Positions 21,345 through 30,689 of a DNA stretch of 64,000 nucleotides are shown here, one piece after another. The notes under the pieces are model-generated. The model saw nothing but the letters and a program-made list of their open reading frames with translations. It was not told the origin of the DNA and searched no databases. The stretch spans positions 718,186,828-718,250,827 of the forward strand of contig CM066036.1 in NCBI GenBank assembly GCA_033557465.1, read 5' to 3'. The translations under genes and the position numbers were made by a program. This DNA is from Ichthyophis bannanicus. Taxonomy: Eukaryota > Chordata > Amphibia > Gymnophiona > Ichthyophiidae. Within the stretch, counting starts at the first letter, position 1. Every line of letters begins with the position of its first letter.

Positions 21345-21876
21345 GGGGAGAGAGGTTGGAGGCAGCGCAGGTCCGGAGACATCGGGCTTCCTTTCCCGCC
21401 GGCCCCGACGTCATCAGGAGGCCCCTTTAAAAGCCGCACAGCTGATTTGCCGCTTTGGGAGAGAGGTTGGAGGCAGCGCAGGTCCGGAGACATCGGGCTT
21501 CCTTTCCCGCCGGCCCTGACGTCATCAGGAGGCCCCTTTAAAAGCCGCACAGCTGATTTGCCGCTTTGGGAGAGAGGTTGGAGGCAGCGCAGGTCCGGAG
21601 ACATCGGGCTTCCTTTCCCGCCGGCCCCGACGTCATCAGGAGGCCCCTTTAAAAGCCGCACAGCTGATTTGCCGCTTTGGGAGAGAGGTTGGAGGCAGCG
21701 CAGGTCCGGAGACATCGGGCTTCCTTTCCCGCCGGCCCCGACGTCATCAGGAGGCCCCTTTAAAAGCCGCACAGCTGATTTGCCGCTTTGGGAGAGAGGT
21801 TGGAGGCAGCGCAGGTCCGGAGACATCGGGCTTCCTTTCCCGCCGGCCCCGACGTCATCAGGAGGCCCCTTTAAAA
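21345..21876 (+). promoter_or_regulatory. Five 111-bp promoter-like monomers
   Basis: Units start (at GAGAGGTTGG) at 21350, 21461, 21572, 21683 and 21794. The last is cut after 83 bp at 'cccctttaaaa'. Units are almost identical; one visible change is C to T in unit 2. Each carries an ATF/CREB-like site (CGACGTCA, or the perfect TGACGTCA at 21517-21524 in unit 2) and a TTTAAAA A/T box. Because 111 is a multiple of 3, the array is open in frame on both strands (21336-21890 plus, 21302-21826 minus). These frames are repeats, not proteins. The likely role is an internal promoter, as in monomer-type L1 5' ends. Confidence 0.85.
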
Positions 21877-21937
21877 ACTTGGTAGGCTAGGCGCAGCCGG
21901 AGGCGCCAGTCGGGGCAGCGATATAAGGGGCTAGATA

Positions 21938-21960
21938 CAAGGGGCCTATTAGGCCCCTTG
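21938..21960 (+). other. Perfect 10-bp hairpin in 5' leader
   Basis: CAAGGGGCCT (21938-21947) and AGGCCCCTTG (21951-21960) pair perfectly around a 3-nt ATT loop, about 65 nt before the ORF1 start. In an RNA leader this would be a stable stem that could affect translation or transcript recognition. A 'tataagggg' box lies just upstream at 21922. Confidence 0.8.
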
Positions 21961-22025
21961 GAGCCACGAAGGAGAGCAGGAGAGCTGGTTCAAGTGCTGC
22001 GTTGGTTTTTGTAGCTGCTGGATAG

Positions 22026-23156
22026 ATGGGTAAAAGAAAAAAGAAGATCTTGCCGGCGGAGCAAACGGAGGTTGCTGTTGGACCCATGGATAAACATGTA
22101 AAGGTAGTGACTAACACCAATGTATCCCTTGATCCTGACTTTCTTGTTCTACGTTCGTCTCCGGTTTCTCTGAGCTCCCCAGACCGGTCACCACCATCTC
22201 CTCCAGTATATGTAACTCCACCCCTGTCTGCTTCGTTGGGCACTCAGTTTCAGCAGAGTACCCCAATAGAGGTTGGGGAAAAGCTGAAACCAGTGGTATG
22301 GGTGCCCGTTCCAGATGAAGTCAGGGTGGTCTCGGATGATCAGGTCACCCTGGCAGATATCTGGAAAGTGGTAACCCGTATTGAAAACACCTTGGTGCCC
22401 ACTGTTGTACAGCTATGTGGTTTCTCTTCTGAGATTACCACTAGGCTGTCTGAAGTGGATAGTAAGGTTGAGTCCATTTCAAAAAAAGTTGCTAAGTGTG
22501 AAACCCAGTACCAGGCCCTTGCAGCTGTTAATTCATCTCATGTTAAGGAAAGTTTGTACATGCATAATAAGATGGAACAGTATGACAATTTGTTTCGTGC
22601 AAAAAATGTTAGATTGTTGAATTTTCCTTTTTCTCATTTGCTTTCTGCTGAAATTTTGCTGAGAAAGTATTTTAAAGAGATTCTGGGGTTGGCTTCGGCT
22701 GACTCCATTGCTCTCTCTAAGTTATATTACCTTACTGGTAAGAAGTTGGCTACGGGTTCTCTGGTTGGGTTTGATGAGGTTAAGGGCATGGAGGCCCTGG
22801 ACCTTACCAAGTTCCTAGAGGATTCCAGAGATATTATTTCCTCTAGAGCCACCTTAGTGGTAACTTTTCTGTCAGACCAGGATAGAATGCTTGTTTTTCG
22901 TAGTTATTTTAAGAATATGTCAGCTCTGTTCTGTGGTGCTAGGGTTCAAATGTTCCCGGATATTAGTAGAGCGACTCAGACTAGGAGACAGGCCTTTTTG
23001 GCCCTTAAACCTAGACTGCTCGCTATTTCTGCTACTTTCTTTCTTAGATATCCTTGTAAATGTTTAGTTTTGTACCAAGGTTCAAAGTTTGTTTTTCTTG
23101 ATCCTTCTCAGCTGGAGGTATTTCTTGCTGACAAGGAACACTTGGGTAATGGGTAA
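22026..23156 (+). CDS. L1-type ORF1 protein, intact
   Basis: 376 codons from ATG at 22026 to TAA. The protein shows the layout of L1/Tx1-clade ORF1p, an RNA-binding nucleic acid chaperone that packages LINE RNA. There is a basic N-terminus (MGKRKKKILP) and a Ser/Pro-rich linker (about residues 40-80). A coiled coil follows at about 108-190 (heptads through ITTRLSEVDSKVESISKKVA). The RRM-like domain at about 193-305 contains AKNVRLLNFPFSHLLS, LLRKYFKEIL and RATLVVTFLSDQDR. The C-terminal domain at about 309-372 contains FPDISRATQTRRQAFLALKP and FLRYPCKCLVLYQGSKFVFL. No stops or frameshifts, unlike every other LINE frame here. The chosen start is the first ATG after the leader. No ORF2 follows. 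Confidence 0.9.
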   Translation: MGKRKKKILPAEQTEVAVGPMDKHVKVVTNTNVSLDPDFLVLRSSPVSLSSPDRSPPSPPVYVTPPLSASLGTQFQQSTPIEVGEKLKPVVWVPVPDEVRVVSDDQVTLADIWKVVTRIENTLVPTVVQLCGFSSEITTRLSEVDSKVESISKKVAKCETQYQALAAVNSSHVKESLYMHNKMEQYDNLFRAKNVRLLNFPFSHLLSAEILLRKYFKEILGLASADSIALSKLYYLTGKKLATGSLVGFDEVKGMEALDLTKFLEDSRDIISSRATLVVTFLSDQDRMLVFRSYFKNMSALFCGARVQMFPDISRATQTRRQAFLALKPRLLAISATFFLRYPCKCLVLYQGSKFVFLDPSQLEVFLADKEHLGNG

Positions 23157-23381
23157 TTAATAACTGGAGGTGGGTGGGTTAAGTTAATAATGCTGCCTGG
23201 GAATTTAGAGTTGCTCTAATTGTTTCTTGTGGTATTTGTTCTCCTTGAAAGTATCTCCCCAGATTGTGGGCTATGACGATGTATTGCTATTGATTTTGTT
23301 TATTGCTCATTGATTGTTGATTTTGCCTTATAATACATCTGTGGTTTCTTTATGCTTGCTTTGTAAGTTGGTTGAAATTTC

Positions 23382-23387
23382 AATAAA
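23382..23387 (+). terminator. Poly(A) signal of the ORF1-only element
   Basis: AATAAA lies 226 bp after the ORF1 stop and is followed at once by an A-rich tail of AAAAC-type repeats to 23416. This is the end expected of a retrotransposed polyadenylated transcript. Confidence 0.85.
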
Positions 23388-23416
23388 AAAACAAAACAAA
23401 AACAAAAAACAAAACA

Positions 23417-23429
23417 AAACATGTTTTTA
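23417..23429. repeat. Target-site duplication, right copy
   Basis: AAACATGTTTTTA matches 21332-21344 exactly. The first few A/C bases could instead belong to the tail, leaving at least 10-11 bp of secure duplication. Confidence 0.85.
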
Positions 23430-23814
23430 TTATTTTGGAAGGTAAAGATATATAAATGAGGGATATTTTCAATATAGAGGATGTATACGTGAGAAATGAT
23501 AATAGAGTCCTACTTTTAATCTATGGTTGTTAAGGTATGACTAGAAGTAGATTGCCAGGCCTTTTCTAATGAGGTAATGGAGAGTAACAGTCCTTTACTC
23601 CTCTAATTCAGTTCCTCTTTCCCTATTTCTCCTGACCCTGGTCCACCTGCCCCCCAGCTCCACAGTTCCACTTTACAAATTAAGCCCCAAATAGGACTGA
23701 TGCAGTTCTGTTGATATCATTGAACCTCTCTTATGTGTCTAATGTAGTAGATATTTCCTGTTTAATTTTTAGATGCTTTCAGTTGAGTATTTCACGTAGT
23801 GCATTAAACTAGAT
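23430..23814. other. No recognisable gene
   Basis: Includes the inverted match to 13103-13129 near 23497-23525. Otherwise featureless. Confidence 0.4.
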
Positions 23815-25016
23815 TTAATCTTTAATTTAATTAACAGATTTTTTATATACCGCTTCTTCCATTGATCAGATGCGGTTCACATGGAACAACAGTAAACAGA
23901 GCGAGCTGTTTTTTACATATAACAATTTGGAACTTACAGTTAACAATTAACAGTTAGTGAACTATGTACAAATGAACAGAATTAAACTATATACAAAGTT
24001 ATTTGTTAATCAATTGTCTTCAATACATTGTTTTAGGGCTTCAGTACTTCATTCCTTTTCTGAAAAATGTATTAGGTGGGATAGGTTTATCCTTTATCTA
24101 GCTGAGGGGTGAGAGGTGAGTTCGTCAAGGGTCCATAGTGCATTGTAAATAAGTGTGTTTTAAGTTTTTTCCTAAACTCCATGATTTCAGGTAATTGTCT
24201 TAATTCTATTGGGATTGAGTTCCACAAAATGGGGGCTGCATGGAAGAAGGCTTTCTTGTTTGTGGATTTTTTGGCCCTTATGAATTCTTTTGGTGGTGTT
24301 AATTTATTTAACTGGTCTCTCCTTTGAAGATTATGAGTGGGCTCTATTTTGATGAGGTTATTTATGGTCAGGGATGCTGTTTTATTTATGGCTTTGTAGG
24401 TGGTTAGGAGAGTTTTGTAGTCTATTCGGCTTTGAATCGGGAGCCAGTGTAAATATTCTAAAATCGGGGTTATATGTTGGAAAGGTGGGGCCTTCGTATT
24501 GGTCCTTGCAGCTGCGTTTTGTGCTAATTGAAGTTTTTTCAAGGCTTGCTTTGTTACACCTAGTAGGATTTGATTTGCAAAGTCGAAATGGGGGGTTATA
24601 ATTGCTTGTATGACTCGTTGAAAATCTTGTAAGTGCATTAGGGGGCGGAGTTGCTTTAATATTTTCAGTTTAAAGTAAATTTTTTTGGTTCTTTCTTACT
24701 TGTGTGTCCATGCTGAGGTGTTTGTCCAGTATAACGCCTAAGTAACGTATTTCAGTTTTTAGTTTGATATCGTTATTCTGCAATGTAATATGTGAGGGGG
24801 GAATGAACGTTGTGTTTTTAGTTACTATTAGTGCTTCTGTTTTTGAGTGATTGATGTATAGATTGTTTTCATTTAGCCAGGTGTTTATTTCATTGAGGCA
24901 TTCGTTAATGAGTTGTATAGGGATATTTGGTATTTTGAAAGGGACATACATCATAATGTCCGCATATAGGTGATAGTGGACTTTGAATTTTTTAAAGATT
25001 TTACAGATGTGTTTTT
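23815..25016 (-). pseudogene. L2 LINE, RT C-terminus and 3' end
   Basis: The + strand starts with the L2 3' end ('tatataccgcttcttcc', 'gatgcggttcacat'). The minus frame 24087-24638 reads FQRVIQAIITPHFDFANQIL, KKLQLAQNAAARTNTKA, ILEYLHWLPIQSRIDYK and AAPILWNSIPIELRQLPE. The frame 24670-24954 gives INHSKTEALIVTKN and IRYLGVILDKHLSMDTQ. Upstream, the catalytic box reads YADIMMY instead of YADDI, so one catalytic aspartate is lost. Truncated and frameshifted. Confidence 0.88.
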
Positions 25017-25070
25017 GACATACCAGAAAGTTAGTGTAAATTTGACATACCAGAAAGTTAGTGTAAATTT
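25017..25070. repeat. 27-bp tandem duplication
   Basis: Two exact copies (25017-25043, 25044-25070) containing GACATACCAGAAAGTTAGTG, at the upstream edge of the L2 fragment. Confidence 0.9.
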
Positions 25071-25084
25071 TAATGGAAATAAAT

Positions 25085-25290
25085 TTTAGGTGGAGTGGTG
25101 GAGAAGCCTAGTGGTTAAAGCTACAACCTGGTACCCAAAAGATCAGCACTCAGTTTTTACTGGTACTCCTTGTGACCCTGGGCAAGTCACTTTCTCTGCT
25201 CCCTCCCAATCCCTTCCCCCCACCACACTTCTTCCCTGCAGGCTGTCTGGAAAGGAGCTAAGGTAGAACACTTCTGCTGCTCTGGAGTCC
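25085..25290 (+). mobile_element. CORE-SINE (MIR-like) copy
   Basis: A-box-like CTAGTGGTTAAAGCTACAAC near 25109 and the MIR-type core CCTGGGCAAGTCACTT near 25177-25192. The B box is decayed. Same class as the copy at 1072-1312. Confidence 0.65.
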
Positions 25291-25435
25291 CAAAAGATGT
25301 GCCGAAACTGCATTCCAGGCCAGTCCCCCAGAAATTAAGCTCTGGTCCAATCCAAATAAACACATACCAAATCCATCATGGTGACCAAAAGCTATTCTGT
25401 TCAATGTCCAGTCCTAAAACTAGCTTTCCCTTTAT

Positions 25436-25530
25436 TTATTTAGCTTGATTTGTATACCGCCTTTCTTTGGGTCAAAGCGGTGTACAAGGAACTAATTATA
25501 TAGGGTGGTTACACTGACACAGTGTTACTT
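25436..25530 (-). mobile_element. L2-type 3' tail fragment
   Basis: (TTTATTTA) then 'gtataccgcctttctttgg', 'aaagcggtgtacaa' on the + strand, the same arrangement as the L2 ends at 741, 23815 and 31888. Confidence 0.55.
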
Positions 25531-25659
25531 TATTCAATGGATCATAACCTTCAGAAAGCAAGGCTCTCTTGGTTACCGCATCTTTTTCCATCAATTTAGT
25601 CTAAAAAGTAATATTAGAGACTGGGCAAAAACTGCTATACTCTTGTAAGGATCCCTCCA

Positions 25660-27060
25660 ATACCCTCACCATTCCATTGCATGTCTCCTAGTCTTTCTAC
25701 TTTTTGAAGGGGCGAACAACCGATCTACATGTATCCGTTCTACTCCATTCATTGTTTTATAGACCTCTATCATATCTCCCCTCAGCTGCCTCTTTTCTAA
25801 GTTGAAGAGCCCTAACCTTCTAAGCCTTTCATTGTAGGGATATCCTTCCATCCCCTTTACCATTTTTATAACTCTTCTCTGTACTTTTTTAAAATTCTGC
25901 TATATCCTTTTTAAGATATGGTGGCTAGAACTGCACATAATATTCAAGGTGTGGTCGCAACATGGAGCAATGCAGAGGCATTATAATATCCTTTGTTTTA
26001 TTCTCCATTCCTTTTCTTACGATTTCTTGGCCGCTGCTACACACTGGGTGGAGGATTTCAATGTATTATCCATGATGACGTCTAAATCCTTTTCCTGGGT
26101 GGTGGCTCCTAATGTGGAACCTTGTATCGTGTATTGTTGTTCTTCCCCCAGTGCATAGCTTTCCACTTGTCCACATGAAATGTCATCTGCCATTTAGATG
26201 CCCAGTCTTCCAATTTATCAAGGACATCTAACAATTTTTCAAAACCTTCTTATGTTTTAACAACTTTGAATCATTTTGTGTCATCTGCAAATTTGATCAA
26301 CCTCACTCATTATTCCCATTTCTATGTCATTTATAAATACGCTAAAAAGCAACGGGCCTAGCACAGATCCCTGGGGTACTCCATTATTCACCTTTCTACA
26401 TTGAGAAAATTGGCCATTTAGCCCTATTTTGTTTTCTGTCTTTTAACCAATTCGTAGTCCACAATTGTACATTGCCTCCTATCCCATGACTTTTTAAATT
26501 TCCTCAAGAATCTCTCATGAAGGACTTTGTCAAAGGCTTTCTGAAAATCAAGATACACTATATTAACTGGCTCACCTTTATCTACCTGCTTATTCACACC
26601 TTAAAATACATATAAGAGATTGGTGATACAAAACCTGCAAGACCTTCCTTTGTTAAATCTTTGTTTGCGTTCTCCCATTAAACCATGACTATCTACATTT
26701 TCAGTAATTTTATCTTTTATAATGGTTTCTACCATTTTGCCCAGTACTGATATCAGACTCACAGATCTGTAGTTTCCTGGATCACCCTGAAACCCTTTTT
26801 AAAAATTGGTGTCACATTGGCCACTCTCCAATCTTCAGGTACTACAAATGGTTTTAGTGATAGATCACAGATTACTAATAGTAGTTCTACCGTCTATTTC
26901 AGTTCTTTCAGCACTCTGGGATGTATGCCATCTGGTCCAGATGAATTGTTGCTCTTTAGTTTATCAATTAGCTATATTACATCTTACCGATTTATCAAGA
27001 TTTGTTTCAATTCCTCTGATGCATCACCTTTAAATATCATTTCTGGTATGGATACGTTGC
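25660..27060 (-). pseudogene. CR1 LINE, RT and C-terminal region
   Basis: Parallels 6400-7735 almost throughout. Minus-strand text includes [38 protein letters not shown] and TRRHAM (25666-25863). Further 5' come the catalytic-box region (near 26278) and the RT finger/palm blocks out to about 27060. It lacks the last ~200 bp of the 3' end. Many frameshifts; dead copy. Confidence 0.85.
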
Positions 27061-27086
27061 TGGACGGACAGGACGCAGAAGAATGA

Positions 27087-27369
27087 GTAATGTGTAGAGG
27101 ACACGAATGCTTTATTGAATAGAGAAGTCCCCTACGCTTTTCGGCAAATTGCCTTCTTTGGGGGGGGGGGAGTGTACATCCTCAAAAAAACAATATTGAG
27201 AACAAAATATAATTATAAAAACTTTAAAAACAGTAAAATAAAAATTAATTATATAAATAACATTAAGCAGATAAATGAACAAATTAATAATCAAATGAAT
27301 ACACGAAAAGTAAAAACCATTACAAACATATATAAAAATAAATAAAGATAAAAGTTGGAAAACGCCATA
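27087..27369 (-). mobile_element. Penelope-like 3' region (candidate)
   Basis: On the minus strand a C run is followed by AAAGAAGGCAATTTGCCGAA, then AAGCGTAGGGGAC and CAATAAAG. GGC-AATTT-GCC followed by GAAA is the stem II plus GAAA part of a hammerhead-like core. The CUGANGA block has lost a base. The adjoining A/T-rich 27180-27369 has no coding content. It is interrupted by the hAT element at 27378. Confidence 0.4.
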
Positions 27370-27479
27370 CATATAGACAGGGCCGGATTTACCTATACGC
27401 CATGTACGCCATGGCGTAGGGCCCACAGCCGGCAGGGGCCCACAAAAAAAGAACAAGTTCATTTTTTTTTACATACAAT

Positions 27480-27911
27480 TTTAAAAAAAACCTGGTGGCT
27501 GCCGCCGCGGGGCCCCCTCTGCTGCCGTGGCAGCACCGACTGACCCGCGGGGGCCCCGTCTACAAGCTGAAGCCGTCGGGTCGGGTCGTCCCTCCCTCCC
27601 TCCCTCGCTGCAGGCTGCAGGCTGTAGGCTGTGAGAGACGCGAAAGGAGAGTGTCTCCTCGCGTCTCTGTTAAGCCCGCAGGGGCTGATGGGAAATTTCC
27701 CATCAGCCCCTGCGGGCTTAACAGAGACGCGAGGAGACGCTTTCCCTTCGCGTCTCTCACAGCCTGCAGCCTGCACGGAGGGAGGGAGGGAGAGAACCGA
27801 CCCGACCCGAACCGACGGCTTCAGCTTGTAGACGGGGCCCCCGCGGGTCAGTCCGTGCTGCCGCGGCAGCAGAGGGGGCCCCGCGGCGGCAGCCACCAGG
27901 TTTTTTTTTAA
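27480..27911. repeat. Giant palindrome, arms ~215 bp
   Basis: Centre at 27695/27696 (GGGAAATTTCCC). CCTGGTGGCT (27491-27500) pairs with AGCCACCAGG (27891-27900), and flanking A8/T9 runs extend it. GC-rich arms with some mismatches and small indels. It would form a long cruciform or, in RNA, a double-stranded hairpin. Confidence 0.9.
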
Positions 27912-27929
27912 AATTAAATTTTACTTTAG

Positions 27930-28830
27930 GCCGGGGGGGGGGTAGGACTGGTAATGGGCTATGGGGGGGGGGGTAGGACTGGTAATGGGCTATGGGGGGG
28001 GCTGGGGCTGGAAATGGGCTGGGGGGGGTAGGGCTGGAAATGGGCTGGGGGGGTTAGGCATGGTAATGGCATATGGGGGGGTAGGACTGGAAATTGGCTA
28101 ATCGGGGCGCTGGAGAAGGAAAAGGGATGGGCTGTGGGGGTTAAGGCTAGAGGTGGGCTGATGGGGTTAGGACTGGTAATGGACTGTGGGCTGTTGGGGG
28201 GGCTTAGAACTGGCAATGGGCTTTGGGGGGGTTAAGACTGGTAATGGGCTGTGGGATGATGGGGGCTGTCTGGTAATGGGCTATGGGGGGGGCTAGGACT
28301 GGAAATGGGCTGGGGGGTTAAGACTGGAGGTGGGCAGATGGGGTTAGGACTGGTAATGGGCTGTTGGGGGGGTTAGAACTGGTAATGGGCTTTGGGGGGG
28401 TTAAGACTGGTAATGGGCTGTGGGCTGATGGGGGTTGTCTGGTAATGGGCTATGGGGGGCTAGGACTGGAAATGGGCTGGGGGGTTAAAACTGGAGGTGG
28501 GATGATGGGGTTAGGACTGGTAATGGGCTGTGGGCTGATGGGGGGGTAGGACTGGCAATGGGCTATGGGGGGCTGACTGGAAATGGGTTGATGGGGTTAG
28601 GACTGGAAGTGGGCTGATGGGGGGTTAGGACTGGTAATGGGTTATAGGGGGGGCTTAAACTGAAAATGGGGTGATGGGGGGTTAAGGACTGAAAATGGGG
28701 TGATGGGGGGTTAAGGACTGTAAGTGGGTTGATGGGGGGCTAGGACTGGTATTGGGTTGGGGGGTTGCTAGGACTGGAAATGGGCTGATGGATGGCTAGG
28801 ACTGGAAATGGGCTGATGCAGGGACTAGAA
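27930..28830 (+). repeat. G-rich minisatellite
   Basis: Repeats of about 28-45 bp built on GGTTAGGACTGGTAATGGGC, 'tgatgggggg', with variable G runs of four to nine. Many runs of four or more G in a row give strong G-quadruplex potential on the + strand. Open frames here are repeat artefacts. Confidence 0.9.
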
Positions 28831-29905
28831 GGGAATGGATGCTTGGTGAGGCTGGAACTAGAAGGGAGCTGATGTTGGGGGAGGATTAGAATGGGATGGG
28901 GCTGGAAGAGTAAAATGGAGAAGGGAAAAATATTTTGTGTGGGAGGGATAAAAAATCTACAATTGGCCGGGTATTGGGAGAGTAAGTGGGGATTGAGGAT
29001 GGAGGGGTAAAATTTGAGTGGATGAAATAGGAATGAGGAAAGAGCAAAAGGAGAAAGATTAGTATGTTAAAGCAGATGTAGAGAGAGAATGGAAAAAAAT
29101 CTAGAAGAGAGAAGAAAGGACAAATGGACAGCAGACGATGGAGAGTTAGCAGAAGACACGAAGAAACCAGAAGAAAGTGGCTGGAGCAATTGCAGCTGAA
29201 AAAAATGCACAAAAGGTAGAAAAATATCTTTATTTTGAATTTATTAATTGGAATATGTCAGCTCTGGTAAATGTGCATCATTAACGTCTGCGCTTTGTTT
29301 AGTACAAGAGCAAATTAATGTATAGTTTTATTTCTACAGTGTTGTACATTCCAAGTTTGGCTTTTGGGATTCCCAGTTTAATTATTGTCTTCCTGTTTCT
29401 AAATTGTGATTACTTGTTTGGTGATGGTCTATGTTCTGCATGTGTAACTGAGCTGAGGTGTTCTGTTTATATAATTCCTATTTGACATTGCCACTTGTTC
29501 TCTTTCCCCAGTAGGTCATGTATTGTTGTTCTCTGAAATGTATTGGTTTTAATATTTGCAGTGTTGCCTTTTGATTGGTAGAGTATGGTGCTTTGTGAGT
29601 CCTGGTAGTGCTGTTAGGATACGGCGGGTTTACTATGGGCAGTGTTTGTAGTAGTTCCTAATGTGTCTGGCAGTTGGCACTGGATTATAGTAATGTAGAA
29701 ATCTTTTAGTCTTTCTTTATCCATACACTCATTAAGAGGCACGTTTACTAAAAGTTAGTATATGGTAACATTATGCAAATATTTATGCAAATGAGGCCCC
29801 TTATGCAAATGAGGCCCGCACCCCCTTTGGGCCGCCCCTGCTGGGGGCCCACAATTTTTGTTGGCGTAGGGCCTCACTCAAGGTAAATCCGGCCCTGCAT
29901 ATAGA

Positions 29906-30689
29906 GGTGCTAAATATAGTCATTAACAGCAGCACATATATTTAATCCCATTATTGGGACACTGGAGAGAAATGAGGAGGAACTAGGAGTGTGATAGAGC
30001 TTGACTTGAATGTGTGTTCTTAGGTTAGAACCAAATCTGTAAAAATGAGCTCAAAGTTAGACACCAGTTTGATTGTTCGGGAAAGGGAAGCGTCTTGTTG
30101 GTAACAGTGCTAATACTATACAAAACAGGAAAACTGTGAAGCACAGTAAAAGAAACTATACTTAACTGGTGGCATTCTGAAATGAGTTATAATGTATTTT
30201 GGACTTGACGAAGGGGAGATTCAGAGCCAGAGACGGAGAAACCAAATGTTTGCCAATGTGCACAAGGAGTTGAATGAACGGTGGGAACTGAATCCGAGGT
30301 TCAAGCATTTAAAACTCTTCCTACTTACCCTACAGAGAGTGGGAAAACCACACCGCAGCAAATTTTCAAACATTCAAAGGACTTTACAGACTAGCGTGGG
30401 AAGGAGAGCGCTTTTAAGTGTGTTCCGATTTCGCACCAAAAAAGGTCAAGGGTCCTAATTTGCATGCATTTTGCTTTTCAAATCCCTATTTTTTTAATAT
30501 ATCCAAACCATCTCAAAGTACAAAATCTCTTTACATAAATGAGAAATATTCCTAATTGTAAGGCCTGAGTTCATGGCGACATCAAACCGCAGTTTAGCTA
30601 TGAAGCGCCGTCACTGATGTTTTAGTGTAGAGCGGTCAAATGAAAACCCTTGAATAAAACTATCTGTTCTCATCATTTATTAATAAAAT
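29906..30689. other. No recognisable feature
   Basis: Sequence following the hAT insertion. The 88-codon + frame at 30192-30458 has no motif I know. Possibly continues the Penelope-like fragment left of the hAT, but I cannot show it. Confidence 0.4.

Larger units (their letters stand above)
21345..23416 (+). mobile_element. ORF1-only LINE (half-LINE) with 5' monomer array
   Basis: A complete-looking retroelement of about 2.07 kb. In order it has five tandem 111-bp 5' units (21345-21876), a short unique 5' leader with a hairpin, an intact ORF1 of 376 codons (22026-23156), a 230-bp 3' untranslated region, a poly(A) signal and an A-rich (AAAAC)n tail. It is bounded by 13-bp duplications. No ORF2 (endonuclease/reverse transcriptase) is present, so it must move using another LINE's machinery. 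Known parallels are mammalian HAL1 (ORF1-only L1 derivatives) and rodent L1 promoters made of monomers. Intact ORF and near-identical monomers suggest recent activity. Confidence 0.88.
27378..29897. mobile_element. hAT-type element, 2.52 kb, non-autonomous
   Basis: Ends are CAGGGCCGGATTTACC (27378) and its complement GGTAAATCCGGCCCTG (to 29897). Exact 8-bp duplications CATATAGA lie at 27370-27377 and 29898-29905. No transposase frame. Internally it has a 430-bp palindrome (27480-27911), a G-rich minisatellite (27930-28830) and an A/T-rich right part ending with 'atgcaaatgaggcccc' repeats. The same internal modules occur in inverted orientation at 54192-56767. A second hAT-like terminus (CAGGGGCGGCCC on minus) lies about 67 bp inside the right end. 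Confidence 0.92.

Noticed and set aside
21345..21876. CRISPR array
   Set aside because: Units are contiguous and identical without variable spacers, and the context is a eukaryotic retroelement.
21336..21890. 184-codon frame (and 174 codons on minus) as a repeat protein
   Set aside because: It is the 111-bp DNA monomer array read in frame. Both strands are open equally and it stops before the real ORF1.
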